In this document: positions 18,076 through 26,693 of the stretch, one piece after another
Layout: the number at the start of each line of letters is the position of its first letter
How positions within the stretch are numbered: the first letter of the stretch is position 1
Assembly: GCF_000246985.2 (NCBI RefSeq)
Contig: NC_022084.1
Coordinates: 887,246-951,245 of the forward strand
DNA length: 64,000 nt
Source: Thermococcus litoralis DSM 5473
GTDB taxonomy: Archaea; Methanobacteriota_B; Thermococci; Thermococcales; Thermococcaceae
Direction of reading: 5' to 3'
Translations under genes and position numbers: made by a program
Notes under the pieces: model-generated
The model's database searches: none
Seen by the model: only the letters and a program-made list of their open reading frames with translations
What the model was told of the DNA's origin: nothing

Positions 18076-18230
18076 CCAAAGAATCAGCGATGTATTGACT
18101 ACATTCAATAAACCATTTTAAGCATTAGCAATTCCAAAGCTTGCAACATCTACCTTGTTCAGCTTTGTAGAGTAGCTTTTTATACTTTTAAAGAAAATCA
18201 ACTAGTAGCCGCTCATAAAGGGTGATGTAC

Positions 18231-19171
18231 ATGCTTCACATTGGAGTTGTTGGAGTTGGCAACATGGGCTTTCATCATGTGAGGATTTACTCAGAACTGG
18301 CAAAAGAAGGCAAAGTCGAGTTAGTCGGAGTGGCAGATGCCAACTTTGAAAGAGCCAAAGAGGTCGCGGAAAAGTTCAAGACGAGGGCTTTTGCAGATTA
18401 CAGGAAGCTTATAAAGAAGGTCGATGCTGTCAGCATTGCCGTCCCGACTTCTCTCCACAGGCAAGTCGCCTTAGAGTTCATTGAGAATGGAGTTCACGTT
18501 TTAGTTGAGAAGCCCATTGCGGAGAGCATTGAGAGTGCCGAAGAGATAATCAAAGCTGCTAAAAACAAGGGTGTTGTTTTAATGGTCGGCCACGTGGAGA
18601 GGTTTAACCCTGGGGTTTTGAAGCTCAAGGAGGTCTTAGATGGGGGATTGATCGGCAAAATAGTAACTCTCACCGCAAAGCGTGTTGGGCCCTTGCCCCC
18701 GCAAATCAAGGACGTTGGAGTTATAGTGGATTTAGCTGTGCACGACATTGACGTTATGAGCTTTTTACTGGGAGATAAAGTTAAGAGCGTCTATGCGAGA
18801 GCCGGAAGTGCCAAGAACCCGCTCGAACTTGAGGATTACGCCATAATAATGCTGAACTTTGGAGATGCTACGGGGATTGTTGAGACCAACTGGCTAACCC
18901 CCCACAAGGTTAGAACCTTAAGCGTGGTGGGGACTGAGGGAATAGCCAAGCTAGACTACATCACTCAAAAGCTAGTCATATACAACCACGAATGGGTCAA
19001 AGAGGCAAAGGTAAACGTTAAGGAGCCCTTAAGGAACGAACTCGAGCACTTCGTTGAGTGCGTTGAGACGGGAAGAGGCCCTTGGTCTCTGGGGAAGATG
19101 GCCTCCATGCGCTAAAAGTTGCGATAAAGGCCTTGGAAAGTGCAAGAAGCGCAAAGGCCCTAGATGTTTGA
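18231..19171 (+). pseudogene. Gfo/Idh/MocA (WbpB-like) dehydrogenase with single-base frameshift near 3' end
   Basis: About 313 residues when repaired. MLHIGVVGVGNMGFHHVRIY is the Rossmann motif and VLVEKPIAES the catalytic EKP motif; GHVERFNPGV and AVHDIDVMSF follow. This family includes WbpB, which oxidises C3 of UDP-GlcNAc uronate, the step before the aminotransferase here. The reading frame breaks at the CCC run 19079-19081: as it stands it stops at 19115 after an unrelated tail, but inserting one base gives GPLVSGEDGLHALKVAIKAL and a natural end at 19171. It may be a sequencing error or a recent mutation. GGTGAT selects ATG 18231. Confidence 0.85.
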
Positions 19172-19228
19172 GGCAGTTCAGAACTTTTAAGTTTGTATTT
19201 CTCTTTCTTCACCTGTATGAGAAAGAAG

Positions 19229-20641
19229 TTAAGGAGAAGGAGAGTTTAAAACTTTGAGAATTGCTTTTTCATCCAATATTACTGCATCTTCAGGAGCATT
19301 TTTGATCTTTTTGGCTGATATAAGATAATATGCCTCTCCTTTCCACCCCGTGAGCTTAACCTTCTTTTTCAGCTCTTCAACGAGTTTTTCTCCATTGATC
19401 GCTTTTTTCTTCCATTTACATTCTCCAAAAATGGCTTTTTTTCTATCTCTGCTGAGAGCGACTATGTCTATTTCATAAACCTTGCGCTTTCCTTCCTCTC
19501 TATAATAACCCCAGTGTCGCCCTACCTCCGTGAATTTAAATGGGAGCTTGTTTTCACGGTTTAGTATCCACAACAGCTCTCTGCATATAAAGTCAAACCT
19601 TCTTCCGACATACTCGGGTAGCATGGAGATTACTTCTTCTCCAAGGTCTTCGCGCATTGCTTCGTATTCGCTCAGCCTTGGATGAATAAAGCGGAACCAG
19701 AAATTAATCAGGGGATGATTTATATAGAGCACTCTTTCCTTTCCCAGAACTGCCCGGTCATATGAGAGAAGCTTAAAATACTCAATCAGCTCTTTCAGCT
19801 GTCTTGTCAGTGATGTCTCTTCTCTGTTCATATAACCCGCTATTTTGCTTATTGATGTGGCCCCATTTGCCACGGCCTCAAGAATATCATAATAAACCCC
19901 CGATCGTCTACCGAACTCCAGAGAAAGTATTTTTGGTATTTCATCCTCTAAAGGAGCGGATGGTGTGAAAAAGAGATTTTTAACTATCTCTCCTGCGCTT
20001 CTTCCTTCAAGGCCCTCATCTTCGATTGTAACATAGTATTTCGGGAAGCCTCCAAAGATAGAGTAAAGACTTATGAAATCATCAAGACTCTCTAGTTTGA
20101 GCTCTTTCGCCATTTCGTATGCGCCTTTGATTCCAAGTTCTTTCAAATGGATTTTCCGCTTTATTCTCCCATAAAGCGACTCTTTGGAGTCTTTAAAAAG
20201 CTTCTCAATGAGTCCTATGGTGGAACCAGTGAAAATAAACATAATGCCTCCTCTATTTTCGTTCATGTCTATCAGCCTTTGAAGAGTTGGAATCACTGAT
20301 GGATCGACTTTTTGGAATTCTTGAAACTCGTCAAACGCAACTACGCCGTTGAACCTCTCGAAGAGAACTTCAAAGAACTCATCCCACGTTGAGATGTGTT
20401 CATACCTTGTTATTATCCCTTTCTTTCTTAAGATTTCCTCGTACTCCCTCAGGAGGGATTCCGAGGTTTTTGTTCTGTTAACAAAAAGGTATAGATCATT
20501 TTCCTCTAAAAATTCGAGGAGAAGTCTCGTTTTTCCAACCCGTCTCATTCCATAAATCACAATGGTGTAGAGCTTTTTCTTTGAAAGCTCTCTAGCCTTT
20601 TGAAGCATCGCAATCTCATGCTCCCTGTTGATGAAGCGCAT
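19229..20641 (-). CDS. archaeal ATPase_2 / DUF234-type AAA ATPase
   Basis: About 470 residues. The N-terminal MRFINREHEIAMLQKARELS is the family opening; the Walker A is YGMRRVGKTRLLLEFL, Walker B region VVAFDEFQEFQKV, sensor FIFTGSTIGLIEKLF. A winged-helix part follows (NGATSISKIAGYMNREETSL) and the C-terminal DUF234 domain (KKAIFGECKWKKK) has a nuclease-like E-x-K pattern. Function unknown; the winged helix could bind DNA. ATG 20641 is selected by GGTGA 5 nt upstream. Its promoter carries a tandem palindrome (20645-20675), suggesting autoregulation. Confidence 0.85.
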   Translation of the reverse strand: MRFINREHEIAMLQKARELSKKKLYTIVIYGMRRVGKTRLLLEFLEENDLYLFVNRTKTSESLLREYEEILRKKGIITRYEHISTWDEFFEVLFERFNGVVAFDEFQEFQKVDPSVIPTLQRLIDMNENRGGIMFIFTGSTIGLIEKLFKDSKESLYGRIKRKIHLKELGIKGAYEMAKELKLESLDDFISLYSIFGGFPKYYVTIEDEGLEGRSAGEIVKNLFFTPSAPLEDEIPKILSLEFGRRSGVYYDILEAVANGATSISKIAGYMNREETSLTRQLKELIEYFKLLSYDRAVLGKERVLYINHPLINFWFRFIHPRLSEYEAMREDLGEEVISMLPEYVGRRFDFICRELLWILNRENKLPFKFTEVGRHWGYYREEGKRKVYEIDIVALSRDRKKAIFGECKWKKKAINGEKLVEELKKKVKLTGWKGEAYYLISAKKIKNAPEDAVILDEKAILKVLNSPSP

Positions 20642-20644
20642 TAT

Positions 20645-20675
20645 ATTCACCTACTGAATAATTCACTAACTGAAT
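20645..20675 (-). promoter_or_regulatory. tandem palindromic operator at ATPase promoter
   Basis: Two perfect 15-bp dyads of the form ATTCA-N5-TGAAT occupy 20645-20659 and 20661-20675, 16 bp apart. They lie between a minus-strand TATA element (TTTTTATATTC, about 20673-20683) and the ATPase start at 20641, where a repressor would block initiation. Direct reading of both half-sites; the binding protein is unknown. Confidence 0.7.
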
Positions 20676-20690
20676 ATAAAAATTTTGCCT

Positions 20691-20725
20691 TTTTGAAAGC
20701 CCCAGGACTTGGGGAGAAGAGTGAG
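20691..20725 (-). repeat. dispersed hairpin repeat, copy H (diverged)
   Basis: On the minus strand it reads CTTCTCCCC, a short loop, GGGGCTTTCAAAA. It keeps the CTCCCC...GGCTTTCAAAA frame of the other copies (21456, 44719) with a different loop. It lies about 50 bp upstream of the ATPase start at 20641. A nearby unrelated 10-bp hairpin (GTGTCAACCT / AGGTTTACAC, 20752-20773) is separate. Confidence 0.5.
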
Positions 20726-20796
20726 TGTATAAGTCTCTAGGTCTGTGGCTCGTGTCAACCTCTAGGTTTACACGCGAGTGTACATTTTTGATCCCT

Positions 20797-20815
20797 CCGA
20801 AAGGTTTAACCACCC
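20797..20815 (+). promoter_or_regulatory. BRE/TATA promoter of the gene at 20844
   Basis: CCGAAAGGTTTAACCACCC has a BRE-like CCGAAAG directly before a TTTAA TATA element, 47 bp from the motif start to ATG 20844. The same motif at the same 47-bp distance from an ATG recurs at 21394. Confidence 0.6.
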
Positions 20816-20843
20816 ACATTTGTCCTGCCCAGCGGTGGTTGCA

Positions 20844-21344
20844 ATGAAGTACCACAAAAATCTGTCTTCCCGGGCAAACACAACATCCCAAAGGACTGAC
20901 TCAGCAACTACCACCCAAAAAGAAAGCCCGAAAAAGAACGAAAGCTCCAGCACAAAAGCCGAAAAAAGAAAAACCAGAATTCTCTACGTGCCGCTCGATG
21001 AGGACATCTACAAAGCTTTTGGCAAAGTAGTCAGGGAAGGAGTCATAAGTGCCAAAACATACTCGGAGGTAGGGAACTATTTAGTCATATATTTCCTTGA
21101 GCTCATCGACGAACTCGGCTGCTACATGGAGCGGGGAGGAAACGTCGTAGGCATGCTCCTCTTCCGTGACGACGCCCCTGACCTTGGCTCAGTGTCCGCG
21201 GTTGTTTACGATATAATCCGCTCAGTCGCGTACGATCCAGATAAGAAGAGGGAGTTTCTAAAGCTCGTCAAAGAAATTCGAAAAGTACTTGTCGAGAAGG
21301 GCTACGAGATGAGCGACTGTGCGCTTGAGGAAGCCGGGTGGTAG
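20844..21344 (+). CDS. unrecognised protein, disordered N terminus plus folded C-terminal domain
   Basis: A 166-residue protein. Residues 1 to about 45 are rich in S, T, K and E and probably disordered; the rest (TRILYVPLDEDIYKAFGKVV, then SAKTYSEVGNYLVIYFLEL) looks like a folded helical domain. ATG 20844 is preferred over the in-frame start at 20778: it follows a GGTGG site and a clear promoter at 20797. I do not recognise a family. It ends shortly before a duplicated copy of its own promoter. Confidence 0.6.
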   Translation: MKYHKNLSSRANTTSQRTDSATTTQKESPKKNESSSTKAEKRKTRILYVPLDEDIYKAFGKVVREGVISAKTYSEVGNYLVIYFLELIDELGCYMERGGNVVGMLLFRDDAPDLGSVSAVVYDIIRSVAYDPDKKREFLKLVKEIRKVLVEKGYEMSDCALEEAGW

Positions 21345-21393
21345 GTTCTACGGTCTCTGTTTTAACTATATTTAGCTGTAAATTTTTCACTGA

Positions 21394-21455
21394 CCGAAAG
21401 ATTTAACCACCTTTTCCCTCGGGTTGTGTGAGGTGCTGCAATGAAAGCAGAACAA
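21394..21455 (+). promoter_or_regulatory. orphan duplicated promoter with start codon and five codons
   Basis: CCGAAAGATTTAACCACC at 21394-21411 duplicates the promoter at 20797, with the same 47-bp spacing to an ATG (21441) and an AGGTG ribosome-binding site. After five codons (MKAEQ) the sequence runs into hairpin repeat copy A and the frame stops in it. It looks like a paralogue of the gene at 20844 cut off just after its start. Confidence 0.55.
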
Positions 21456-21500
<45 letters not shown>

Positions 21501-21564
21501 AGTAACAGTAAAAGAAGTGCAATGTTTAAATAGTCACAGCATGTATGTGTAGATGGGTGGAATT

Positions 21565-21786
21565 ATGAAGAGAGTAGAGAGCAGAATCGGAGTTTTGGGG
21601 GGCAAGCCTGTAATCAAAGGTACGAGGATGCCTGTGTACCTTATCTTAGAGCTCCTAGGGGCGGGACTTACCATCGAGGATATCCTCAAGGAGTATCCTG
21701 AACTAACTAGGGAAGATGTCCTTGAAGCTATTAAATTTGCATCAAAACTTGCAAAGGTGGAGATCATTGATGCGATATCTCCTTGA
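21565..21786 (+). CDS. DUF433 antitoxin-like protein
   Basis: A 73-residue protein. IGVLGGKPVIKGTRMPVYLI is the DUF433 signature, followed by a helical part (YPELTREDVLEAIKFASKLA). DUF433 proteins are DNA-binding antitoxin candidates paired with DUF5615 PIN-like toxins, as here. ATG 21565 is preferred over ATG 21553 because GGTGG lies 4 nt before it. TATA candidate TGTTTAAATA at about 21523-21532. It overlaps its toxin partner by 17 nt. Confidence 0.85.
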   Translation: MKRVESRIGVLGGKPVIKGTRMPVYLILELLGAGLTIEDILKEYPELTREDVLEAIKFASKLAKVEIIDAISP

Positions 21787-22088
21787 CGAGAACATCCCGT
21801 TATCGTTATATAAGATGCTACAAGAAAAGTACGATGTCAAAAGAGTCCAGGAAATACGGAGGGGCTTATCTGATAGGGAAGTCTTAAGGATAGCAAGAAG
21901 AGAAGGGCGTGTTCTAGTTACTTTAGATAAAGACTTCGCCAGCCTTCAAGAAAATTGACCGTTGTGCTGGTTGATACCTATCCCTGCCTTGGGAGGTCAC
22001 AGAAGTGTTCATGAATAACATTAAAATAATCGAGGAGAACCTTGGAAAGCTTATAATAATGAAGAAGGACAAAGTTATTATTCTTTGA
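21770..22088 (+). pseudogene. DUF5615 PIN-like toxin, frameshifted
   Basis: The intact part (MRYLLDENIPLSLYKMLQEK to LVTLDKDFASLQEN, stop 21958) has the acidic residues of the PIN-like fold but lacks the usual C terminus. The missing part is still there in other frames: TVVLVDTYPCL at 21960-21992, then EVTEVFMNNIKIIEENLGKL and IIMKKDKVIIL ending at 22088. Two frame changes are needed to rebuild it. The toxin is probably inactive while the antitoxin is intact. Confidence 0.75.
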
Positions 22089-22091
22089 CAC

Positions 22092-22282
22092 ATATTAAAG
22101 CCGTGCTCTATGTGAAGGAGAAGGGAAGGATAGGGAATAAAGAATATCAAAAGTTGTTTGGGGTATCAGAGGCTACTGCTACAAAGGATTTAAAAAGAAC
22201 TGGTTAAAGAGAGATATTTGGAAAAATTGGAGCAACTGGAAGGGGCACTTATTACAAATTAAAGCCCTCAAAGCCCTCATAA
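22092..22282 (+). pseudogene. C-terminal winged-helix remnant of an AlbA_2/AAA_4-type regulator
   Basis: Across three frames the sequence reads KAVLYVKEKGRIGNKEYQKL, FGVSEATATKDLKELVK and LEKIGATGRGTYYKL, then KPSKPS and a stop at 22282. This is the typical end of a putative ATP-binding transcriptional regulator of the AlbA_2 (Schlafen-like) group. Two shifts, both in A runs, break the frame, and the N-terminal 400 or so residues are absent. Confidence 0.55.
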
Positions 22283-22308
22283 TGCCATCATAGTCGAAGG
22301 TGAAGCCC

Positions 22309-22530
22309 ATGAGCGAGGCAAGTCAAGCACTCCAAAAGATCGCCAGGGGAACGGGAATCGTCTTCGCCGGGACTGTTATTTCAATGTTTTTTGGGTTCTT
22401 AAGCAGGGCTGTAATAGCAAGGTACTTTTCTATTGGGGAGTATGGGGTGTTTAACTTAGCTTTGACTGTTCTAAGCATCGCACTCGTTATCGCCACGTTG
22501 GGCTTCCAAAATGTGCCACCAAGATTTTAA
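22309..22530 (+). pseudogene. truncated flippase N terminus
   Basis: A 73-residue fragment beginning MSEASQALQKIARGTGIVFA and ending LGFQNVPPRF. It matches the first two membrane segments of a Wzx flippase (SRAVIARYFSIGEYGVFNLA is the family motif) and stops where the family normally continues with PRFIA. A full-length protein would be over 400 residues. The ribosome-binding site AAGGTGA is intact. The start of the same gene (ATGAGCGAGGCGAGCCAG) occurs again at 43070. Confidence 0.7.
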
Positions 22531-22588
22531 CATTGAGTGAAGTTTTAAAACATCACTTTATAGTGAAATTCAAGGGGTGTAAAAGGGA

Positions 22589-23797
22589 ATGATGAAATTC
22601 ATACGGCAGGAGCTCAAAAACCTCAAAAGTCCGCTCTACAGGAACTCAATCTACATCTCAGCGTCCTCAATGATAACAGCCGTTGCGGGCTTCATCTTTT
22701 GGAACGTTGCGGCTAGGCTCTATTCCCCTGAAGATGTTGGGGTCGCCTCTGCTTTGGTGTCGGCGATAAACCTCGTCTTCACAGTGTCTCTGCTCGGCCT
22801 GAACTTTTCATTAATCCGCTTCTATCCCGAGTACAGGGAGCGAGCCGTGGGGAGCTCCCTCATCCTGGCGCTCGCCGCCTCCGTGGTGGCCTCAACGGCG
22901 TACGTTCTGGTAATGGGGAAATCCGATTCATTAGGGAAGCTTTTTTCATTCAAGTTCCTGTTGCTGTTCGTGCTTTTCTCCATGACCGGAACCGCGTATA
23001 ACGTGCTCTCAACGTACGCGATAGTGAAGAGAAAGGCCGAACACAGCTTCGTCCAGAGCATTCTCTTTTCCTTGAGGTTTTTGTTTCTCTTTGCTCTCGT
23101 GTCTCTCGGTGCCCTGGGGATAGTAAGCGCCTTCGGGCTGGGGCTAGCTCTGGGAGTTCTCTATGGCATCATTGCCGTCGACGGCATAAGGTTCAAACCG
23201 GATGTTGAGTACCTGAAATCTTCCCTCAAGTTCTCCCTCGGCAACTACGTAGCGAGCCTTGCAAACAGCGCACCGAACTATTTAATGCCAACGCTGATCC
23301 TGACCATGCTCGGCAAGGAGGAGACGGCATACTTTTACATAGCCTTCGCGGTCGGGAATCTGATACTATTTGTGCCCAATGCGATAAACACGTCCTTCTT
23401 CGTCGAGGGAAGCTACGGGCTTAAGGATATGAGAAGAACTTTGAAAAAAGCGGTGGCGTTTAGCTACCTGTACCTCACCGCCGCAACGGTCTTTGTCTGG
23501 CTCTTCGGAGGATTAATCTTGAGATTCTTCGGGGAGGAGTACGTCAACGGCCTCAAGCTCCTGAGGCTGATGGTTCTTGGGGGATTCTTCGTTGTCCCGG
23601 TGAATTTTTCAATAAGCGTGCTCAACATAGGGAAGAGAGTGAGGGAGGTAGTTGGAATAAACGTTCTAAAGGCGGTGCTGTTTTTGGGATTGAGCTATCT
23701 GCTCGTGCCGAAGCTCGGGATTGAGGGCGTAGGAATTGGACTTATTATTGCTCAAGTTCTTGGGATGTTTTGCGCCATTCTCTTTCTACTTATTTGA
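22589..23797 (+). CDS. Wzx-like flippase
   Basis: A 402-residue membrane protein with about 12 hydrophobic segments. After a charged leader (MKFIRQELKNLKSPLYRNSI) comes ITAVAGFIFWNVAARLYSPE, the MATE/MOP family N terminus. It is somewhat short at the C terminus. The start is ATG 22589 or 22592; AAAGGG at 22583-22586 fits 22592 better. A TCACT-TTAT-AGTGA dyad at 22553-22566 overlaps a possible TATA element. It is more G+C-rich than most of its neighbours, which may reflect a different origin. Confidence 0.82.
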   Translation: MMKFIRQELKNLKSPLYRNSIYISASSMITAVAGFIFWNVAARLYSPEDVGVASALVSAINLVFTVSLLGLNFSLIRFYPEYRERAVGSSLILALAASVVASTAYVLVMGKSDSLGKLFSFKFLLLFVLFSMTGTAYNVLSTYAIVKRKAEHSFVQSILFSLRFLFLFALVSLGALGIVSAFGLGLALGVLYGIIAVDGIRFKPDVEYLKSSLKFSLGNYVASLANSAPNYLMPTLILTMLGKEETAYFYIAFAVGNLILFVPNAINTSFFVEGSYGLKDMRRTLKKAVAFSYLYLTAATVFVWLFGGLILRFFGEEYVNGLKLLRLMVLGGFFVVPVNFSISVLNIGKRVREVVGINVLKAVLFLGLSYLLVPKLGIEGVGIGLIIAQVLGMFCAILFLLI

Positions 23798-23808
23798 GCT
23801 TGTTACTG

Positions 23809-25479
23809 CTACCTCATCAAAATCCACATTTTACTGGAATATATCCTGTTAGATATAACCGCATAAATGGGATACACATCACTATCCGTAAATGATATAG
23901 AAACAAATCTCAATCCTGAGGTATCCCAAATACCTACTACATACTTGTTATACACGGTACACTGGGTGTCAACATAGATATACTCGCCTTCCAACGGACG
24001 GGGTATTGGTTTAATACGATGTTTCATAGCAAAGATCAACCCATAACCTGCGGCAGATCCCCGTTCAACAGCGACGGAATCAATATTCTGCCGAACAAAC
24101 AGAGCTCCTTGATATTCATCCAATGTTGTCCAAGTTTTCTGCTGAGAAACATTCCATGTAATAGCAGGATTGTTAGAACTTCCAAGAAACAGATATTGGA
24201 GTGAATGAGTGTTAACCAAGATTAAAACGAAGAAAAACGAAACCAATAACAATCTTTTAAACCGACGATTCGTTGTGATCTTTGACAAACTTTTAGAGAG
24301 TCCAATTCCAAATATTGGAGCCCACACAAACATAGTTGTAAAACTTAATCTAAGCAACCCTATCCCACCCGCATATCCAATAATAGGCAGTATATACGCA
24401 ATAAATGCTACTACCAAATAACAAGGCAAGAACCCACTTTCTTTTTTTAGATGATTGAACGACAAAAAGAAAAAACCAACAAAGGCAATTAGTAGTGTGG
24501 CTCCATAAACTATCATAGTAATAACCCACGAAGGGTCAGAGCTTCCCGAGGATATTGCATAGCTAACCCCCGAAAGGTCGAATAACCCATTTAAGATCAA
24601 AAAGGTACGATACAGTACCTGAATTCCTCCAATAAAAGGATATGAAAGGAACAATATTCCATACCAGAATACCCATAACATTATCATCAGGTACGTAAAA
24701 TACCCAAAGTGTTTATTGTTCTTTATTGCCGTCCCATGCGAACACCCAAGATGTACTAACAAAATAGCAGAAATAGCCAGAGCAACATAAATAGCCGCAG
24801 TAGTGTAATGGGAGGTGACTATCGAAAAAGCCAGAAGGGGATAAATTAACACAAATCTAAGGGATTGGAAATTCCGCTTAATAAGTATTAAATACAGGGT
24901 TATTATAAGTAAAAACTTAGCAAACTCAGAACGGGGGACGTTGGGCATCATATACCACATTGCCGGAAAAGAGATAATATATAGCACTGACCAAAATGCA
25001 ATATCTCTATCCAGATACATCCTGTAGATTTTAAAAAGTATGACCGGAACAAGTGAAAATATCAGGTTGGGTATTATCTTTAATAAATAGATCAAGTTCA
25101 TACCGGACAACATAGACAATATTGGCATTAAGATAACAATAGGAAGAACAAAATTGTAGCTAAATGTAGTCCTATTGGGGTCCCAATGGCCGTTAATAAG
25201 AGTGAGCTTAGAGTAATACCAAGCATTGTAGATATCCCCACTACCATTAAGTATTCCAACAAGACTATAGCTTAGGAGCATCCCTGCTGAGAACAGATAG
25301 ATAAGTACCATTATATTAGCGTCCGAAGGAGCAATATACAAGAACACAGGCATTAAAGCCATTAGTAAGTAGCAAAGAACACAATAGGGAGAAGGTTTTT
25401 GAATGATTGCAATCAATAAAAGCGCTAAAATTAAACATTCAATGCTTATCAAACTTCTAATCAGCTTTTTATGCTTCAT
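23809..25479 (-). CDS. multi-pass membrane protein, DUF2206-like
   Basis: A 556-residue protein with roughly 12-14 hydrophobic segments over residues 1-430 and a soluble C-terminal 120 residues, probably outside the cell. TYSNFVLPIV-like and WYMMPNVPRSEFAKFLLIIT segments recall archaeal DUF2206 predicted membrane proteins, which are found in glycan clusters and may be GT-C-like transferases or polymerases. It ends 14 bp upstream-adjacent to the FrhB-like gene and is last in the leftward glycan operon. Function not established. Confidence 0.6.
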   Translation of the reverse strand: MKHKKLIRSLISIECLILALLLIAIIQKPSPYCVLCYLLMALMPVFLYIAPSDANIMVLIYLFSAGMLLSYSLVGILNGSGDIYNAWYYSKLTLINGHWDPNRTTFSYNFVLPIVILMPILSMLSGMNLIYLLKIIPNLIFSLVPVILFKIYRMYLDRDIAFWSVLYIISFPAMWYMMPNVPRSEFAKFLLIITLYLILIKRNFQSLRFVLIYPLLAFSIVTSHYTTAAIYVALAISAILLVHLGCSHGTAIKNNKHFGYFTYLMIMLWVFWYGILFLSYPFIGGIQVLYRTFLILNGLFDLSGVSYAISSGSSDPSWVITMIVYGATLLIAFVGFFFLSFNHLKKESGFLPCYLVVAFIAYILPIIGYAGGIGLLRLSFTTMFVWAPIFGIGLSKSLSKITTNRRFKRLLLVSFFFVLILVNTHSLQYLFLGSSNNPAITWNVSQQKTWTTLDEYQGALFVRQNIDSVAVERGSAAGYGLIFAMKHRIKPIPRPLEGEYIYVDTQCTVYNKYVVGIWDTSGLRFVSISFTDSDVYPIYAVISNRIYSSKMWILMR

Positions 25480-25493
25480 CGGAGTAACACCCC

Positions 25494-26693
25494 TTAATAT
25501 CCCTTTAGCAATCTCCGCAACAGTAGTAAATAGTGCCGAGCCCTTAACTTAAAAGAACCCAAGGGTCTTGTATACCTAACTATGGAGCCAAATCCCTCTC
25601 TGCTAGTTAGCTCAATAATTTCTTTTCTAAGTGGAGGGACCTCCAAACTAGAGCCCAATAATCTTGGATTTTTCTTGGTGGCTGTACTAACAGATGTGAT
25701 AGGATGTAATGTTATCCTTCCCAGTTTTTTAAGATTGTTCAGAATAATATCCCCTATAGAGGTATTCACCAGAATGACCGAGGTGCCCTCTTTATTGTAT
25801 AATTTCTTCGGAATTCCCCAGAAGTCTCCAAGAGTTAAATCCGCATTCCTGGGTAACCGGTTAAATTTGCAATTGTAGCATGCCTTCTGGAGATAAAGAT
25901 TCCTGAGGTAACCTGCAAAGAATGGATCTCCCCAGTGATGAACATTTTTAGAGCTACCATCTTCAAATGTTATTTGAATATTAAACTCGTCCCACGACTC
26001 TGCTTTGTGCCGAAAGTTGATACGAGAAAGTTTCTTTCCCTCCTTTTTGGACAGCCACTCCAAGTATTTGTCAAACACTACATACGATGGAACTCCATGG
26101 CATACAACTTCAACAGTAATCAGATTCGAATATTTACGACGAGTGAACTTCCTCAGTGCCGATACTTGGCAGGGAGTGCCCGAAAATAGAACCAGTGAAC
26201 CACTTCTGACCTCTTTAAGAACCTCTTTATAGGATTTGCCCACGTTGCTGGGAAGGTACTTCGAGCCCATTATCAAAGGCAGATCTTCCAAACGGGTAAC
26301 TTTTATATGCTTAACCCGGTTTGCTCCATCCCATGCAACTCCAAAGACACTCCCCCCCTCTTCAATTACATACCGAGCAAGTTCATAAAAGATTCCACCA
26401 GAAGAACTTTTGATTCTCACTTCTCTATCATTGGACCATCCAGCGTAAATAATTGGTTCACGAAGCCTATCTGGAATGAGGGAAGGAGAGATAACAGGGC
26501 AGAATTCTTGACAAACCCCACAATATGTACAGTTTTCGTTAATAATGGGAATGTAAAATCCTTCTCTGCTAATTTTCATCTCAATTGCATTATACGGACA
26601 CGCATTATAACACCCAAAACATCCAGTACACTTATCTGTCCCTATCACGTCAATTGCTGGGGGGGCTTTCTGTCTTGGGAGAAGAGTACTCAT
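25494..26693 (-). CDS. FrhB-type ferredoxin/flavin oxidoreductase associated with pyruvyltransferase
   Basis: A 399-residue protein of the coenzyme F420 hydrogenase beta-subunit family. Two 4Fe-4S ligating motifs open it: CTGCFGCYNACPYNAI and CTYCGVCQEFCPV. The core contains SSSGGIFYELARYVIEEGG, FSGTPCQVSALRKF, VEVVCHGVPS and a further cysteine pair CYNCKFNR. Versions of this family are common next to polysaccharide pyruvyltransferases and probably reduce or modify a sugar or lipid carrier. It overlaps the pyruvyltransferase stop by 4 nt (ATGA). Confidence 0.85.
   Translation of the reverse strand: MSTLLPRQKAPPAIDVIGTDKCTGCFGCYNACPYNAIEMKISREGFYIPIINENCTYCGVCQEFCPVISPSLIPDRLREPIIYAGWSNDREVRIKSSSGGIFYELARYVIEEGGSVFGVAWDGANRVKHIKVTRLEDLPLIMGSKYLPSNVGKSYKEVLKEVRSGSLVLFSGTPCQVSALRKFTRRKYSNLITVEVVCHGVPSYVVFDKYLEWLSKKEGKKLSRINFRHKAESWDEFNIQITFEDGSSKNVHHWGDPFFAGYLRNLYLQKACYNCKFNRLPRNADLTLGDFWGIPKKLYNKEGTSVILVNTSIGDIILNNLKKLGRITLHPITSVSTATKKNPRLLGSSLEVPPLRKEIIELTSREGFGSIVRYTRPLGSFKLRARHYLLLLRRLLKGY

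Noticed and set aside
20752-20773. hairpin GTGTCAACCT/AGGTTTACAC as an IS end
   Set aside because: No matching second end or transposase nearby; kept only as a note.
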